Positions 5,946 through 6,872 of a DNA stretch of 6,872 bases are shown in pieces; within the stretch, counting starts at the first letter, position 1, and every line of letters begins with the position of its first letter. Position numbers and translations under genes: made by a program. The stretch is taken from contig JAFAPF010000008.1 of the NCBI GenBank assembly GCA_019247245.1, positions 1 through 6,872 of the forward strand, in the 5' to 3' direction. A model generated the notes under the pieces. That model saw nothing but the letters and a program-made list of their open reading frames with translations. It searched no databases and was not told where the DNA came from. The stretch comes from Rubrobacter sp. (GTDB taxonomy: Bacteria; Actinomycetota; Rubrobacteria; Rubrobacterales; Rubrobacteraceae).

Positions 5946-6872
5946 TTGGATCTTAATCAGAGGGATAGGTCGAGTTTCAGGAATACCCGTGTAGGCTACC
6001 CGAGCAAGCGGGCAAGAGGCCGCCGATGGTGGAAGATTCTCGTTCCCCTGCTCCTCGCCTGTGGCGTCTTGGCCGCGCTGGGGGTGACGGACTACTGGGT
6101 GAACCACAGCAAGATCTACCCGGGCGTGTCGGTTGGGGATCTGAGTCTTGGGGGCAAGACGCCTGAGGAAGCCCGAAAGGTCCTCGAACAGCGCACAGAA
6201 GAGCTCAAGGAGATTAAACTGACCGGACCCCAGCAGTTCACCATCTCCTCCGATAAGCTAGGCGTGAACTTTGATGTCCAGTCTAGCGTGGATCAGGCTT
6301 ACGCTGTCGGGCGCCAGGGAGACCTCCTGAAGCGCATCAGCGACCGGCTGGAAGCGACTTGGGGCACGGTATACACCCCGCTCGCGGTTAGCTACAAGCG
6401 GCAACAGCTGCAGGATGGTTTGTCGGATGTGTTCACCGCTCTCACGGCCGAGCCAGTCGACGCCGGGTTCAGGTTCGACGGCGACGGCGTCTCCGTCACG
6501 AAGAGCCAGACGGGGATGCAGGTGGAAAAGGATAAGCTGCTCGACGATATCGAGGCCGGGCTTCTCGAAGGAAGGGGTGAGTATGAGGTGCCGGTCATTA
6601 CCCAGGAGCCGAAGCTGACCACGCAGGAGGCGGAGAAGCTCAAGCCGACGACCGTGTTGGCGAGATACCGGACCGACTACCGGGAGACCAGCGATAAAAG
6701 CAAAGAGCGAGTAGAAAACCTTAGTATTGCCTCCAACGCCGTAAGCGGGAGAGCTCTGGCCCCGGGAGATGTCTTCTCGATGGTCGACGTCACCTCACCG
6801 CTGAGCTACAACAAGACTAGCGTCATCATCAACGGCGTAGAGGATAAAGCCGACGGCGGGGGCTTGTGCCAG
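5946..6872 (+). CDS. VanW family protein, membrane-anchored, N-terminal part (cut by window end)
   Basis: The first 309 codons of a YoaR/VanW-type cell-surface protein; the frame is still open at the last base. A short basic cytoplasmic tail (residues 1-27, Arg/Lys-rich) leads into one membrane helix at about 28-48 (WWKILVPLLLACGVLAALGV), so the rest lies outside the membrane. PGVSVGDLSLGGKTPEEA at about 59-76 is the usual entry to the extracellular part. A peptidoglycan-binding-4-like domain follows, with GFRFDGDGVSV at about 174-184. The VanW domain begins near 244 and reaches the GGGLCQ signature exactly at the window end (Cys308). The role of VanW domains is not established; the binding domain suggests a cell-wall function. 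The frame has a TAG at 5922, and its only plausible early starts are TTG at 5943 and 5946. I chose 5946 because AAGG at 5935-5938 is seven bases away. This is the only gene here with a plausible Shine-Dalgarno site. Confidence 0.85.
   Translation, partial: MDLNQRDRSSFRNTRVGYPSKRARGRRWWKILVPLLLACGVLAALGVTDYWVNHSKIYPGVSVGDLSLGGKTPEEARKVLEQRTEELKEIKLTGPQQFTISSDKLGVNFDVQSSVDQAYAVGRQGDLLKRISDRLEATWGTVYTPLAVSYKRQQLQDGLSDVFTALTAEPVDAGFRFDGDGVSVTKSQTGMQVEKDKLLDDIEAGLLEGRGEYEVPVITQEPKLTTQEAEKLKPTTVLARYRTDYRETSDKSKERVENLSIASNAVSGRALAPGDVFSMVDVTSPLSYNKTSVIINGVEDKADGGGLCQ

Overview
The window reads as ordinary chromosomal DNA from a fairly GC-rich bacterium, most likely an actinobacterium. The evidence is a MarP-type membrane serine protease (a CvpA-like membrane domain joined to a trypsin-like domain), a VanW/YoaR-type cell-wall protein, TTG and GTG starts, and several genes with a -10-like hexamer directly before the start codon and no Shine-Dalgarno sequence. 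The mix resembles Rubrobacter-like, deep-branching Actinobacteria, but that is an impression and not a proven assignment.

Layout: (1) 38-1345, minus strand: a class A FAD-dependent monooxygenase/oxidoreductase. (2) 1346-1468: a shared divergent promoter region. (3) 1469-2260, plus strand: a class I SAM-dependent methyltransferase. (4) 2329-2803, minus strand: a decayed GNAT acetyltransferase with three in-frame stops and two frameshifts; it accounts for most of an otherwise empty 630-bp gap. (5) 2894-3085, plus strand: a 63-residue helical protein of unknown function. (6) 3097-4245, minus strand: the MarP-like protease, convergent with the small gene. (7) 4246-4309: a 64-bp divergent promoter region. 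(8) 4310-5389, plus strand: the 23S rRNA/tRNA methyltransferase RlmN. (9) 5390-5945: an AT-richer stretch with no recognisable gene but with inverted repeats and short direct repeats. (10) 5946 to the window end, plus strand: the N-terminal part of a membrane-anchored VanW-family protein, cut by the window edge inside its VanW domain.

The genes do not form one operon or pathway. Two divergent pairs (flavoprotein/methyltransferase and protease/rlmN) may share regulatory DNA. The protease and the VanW protein both act at or outside the membrane, but nothing else links them. RlmN is a housekeeping ribosome-modification enzyme. I saw no tRNA, rRNA, CRISPR array, intact insertion sequence, phage gene or convincing intrinsic terminator. 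I did not find a new multi-gene system. The points most worth checking are the GNAT pseudogene, the run of apparently leaderless genes, the small 63-residue gene and the repeat-bearing gap before the VanW gene.
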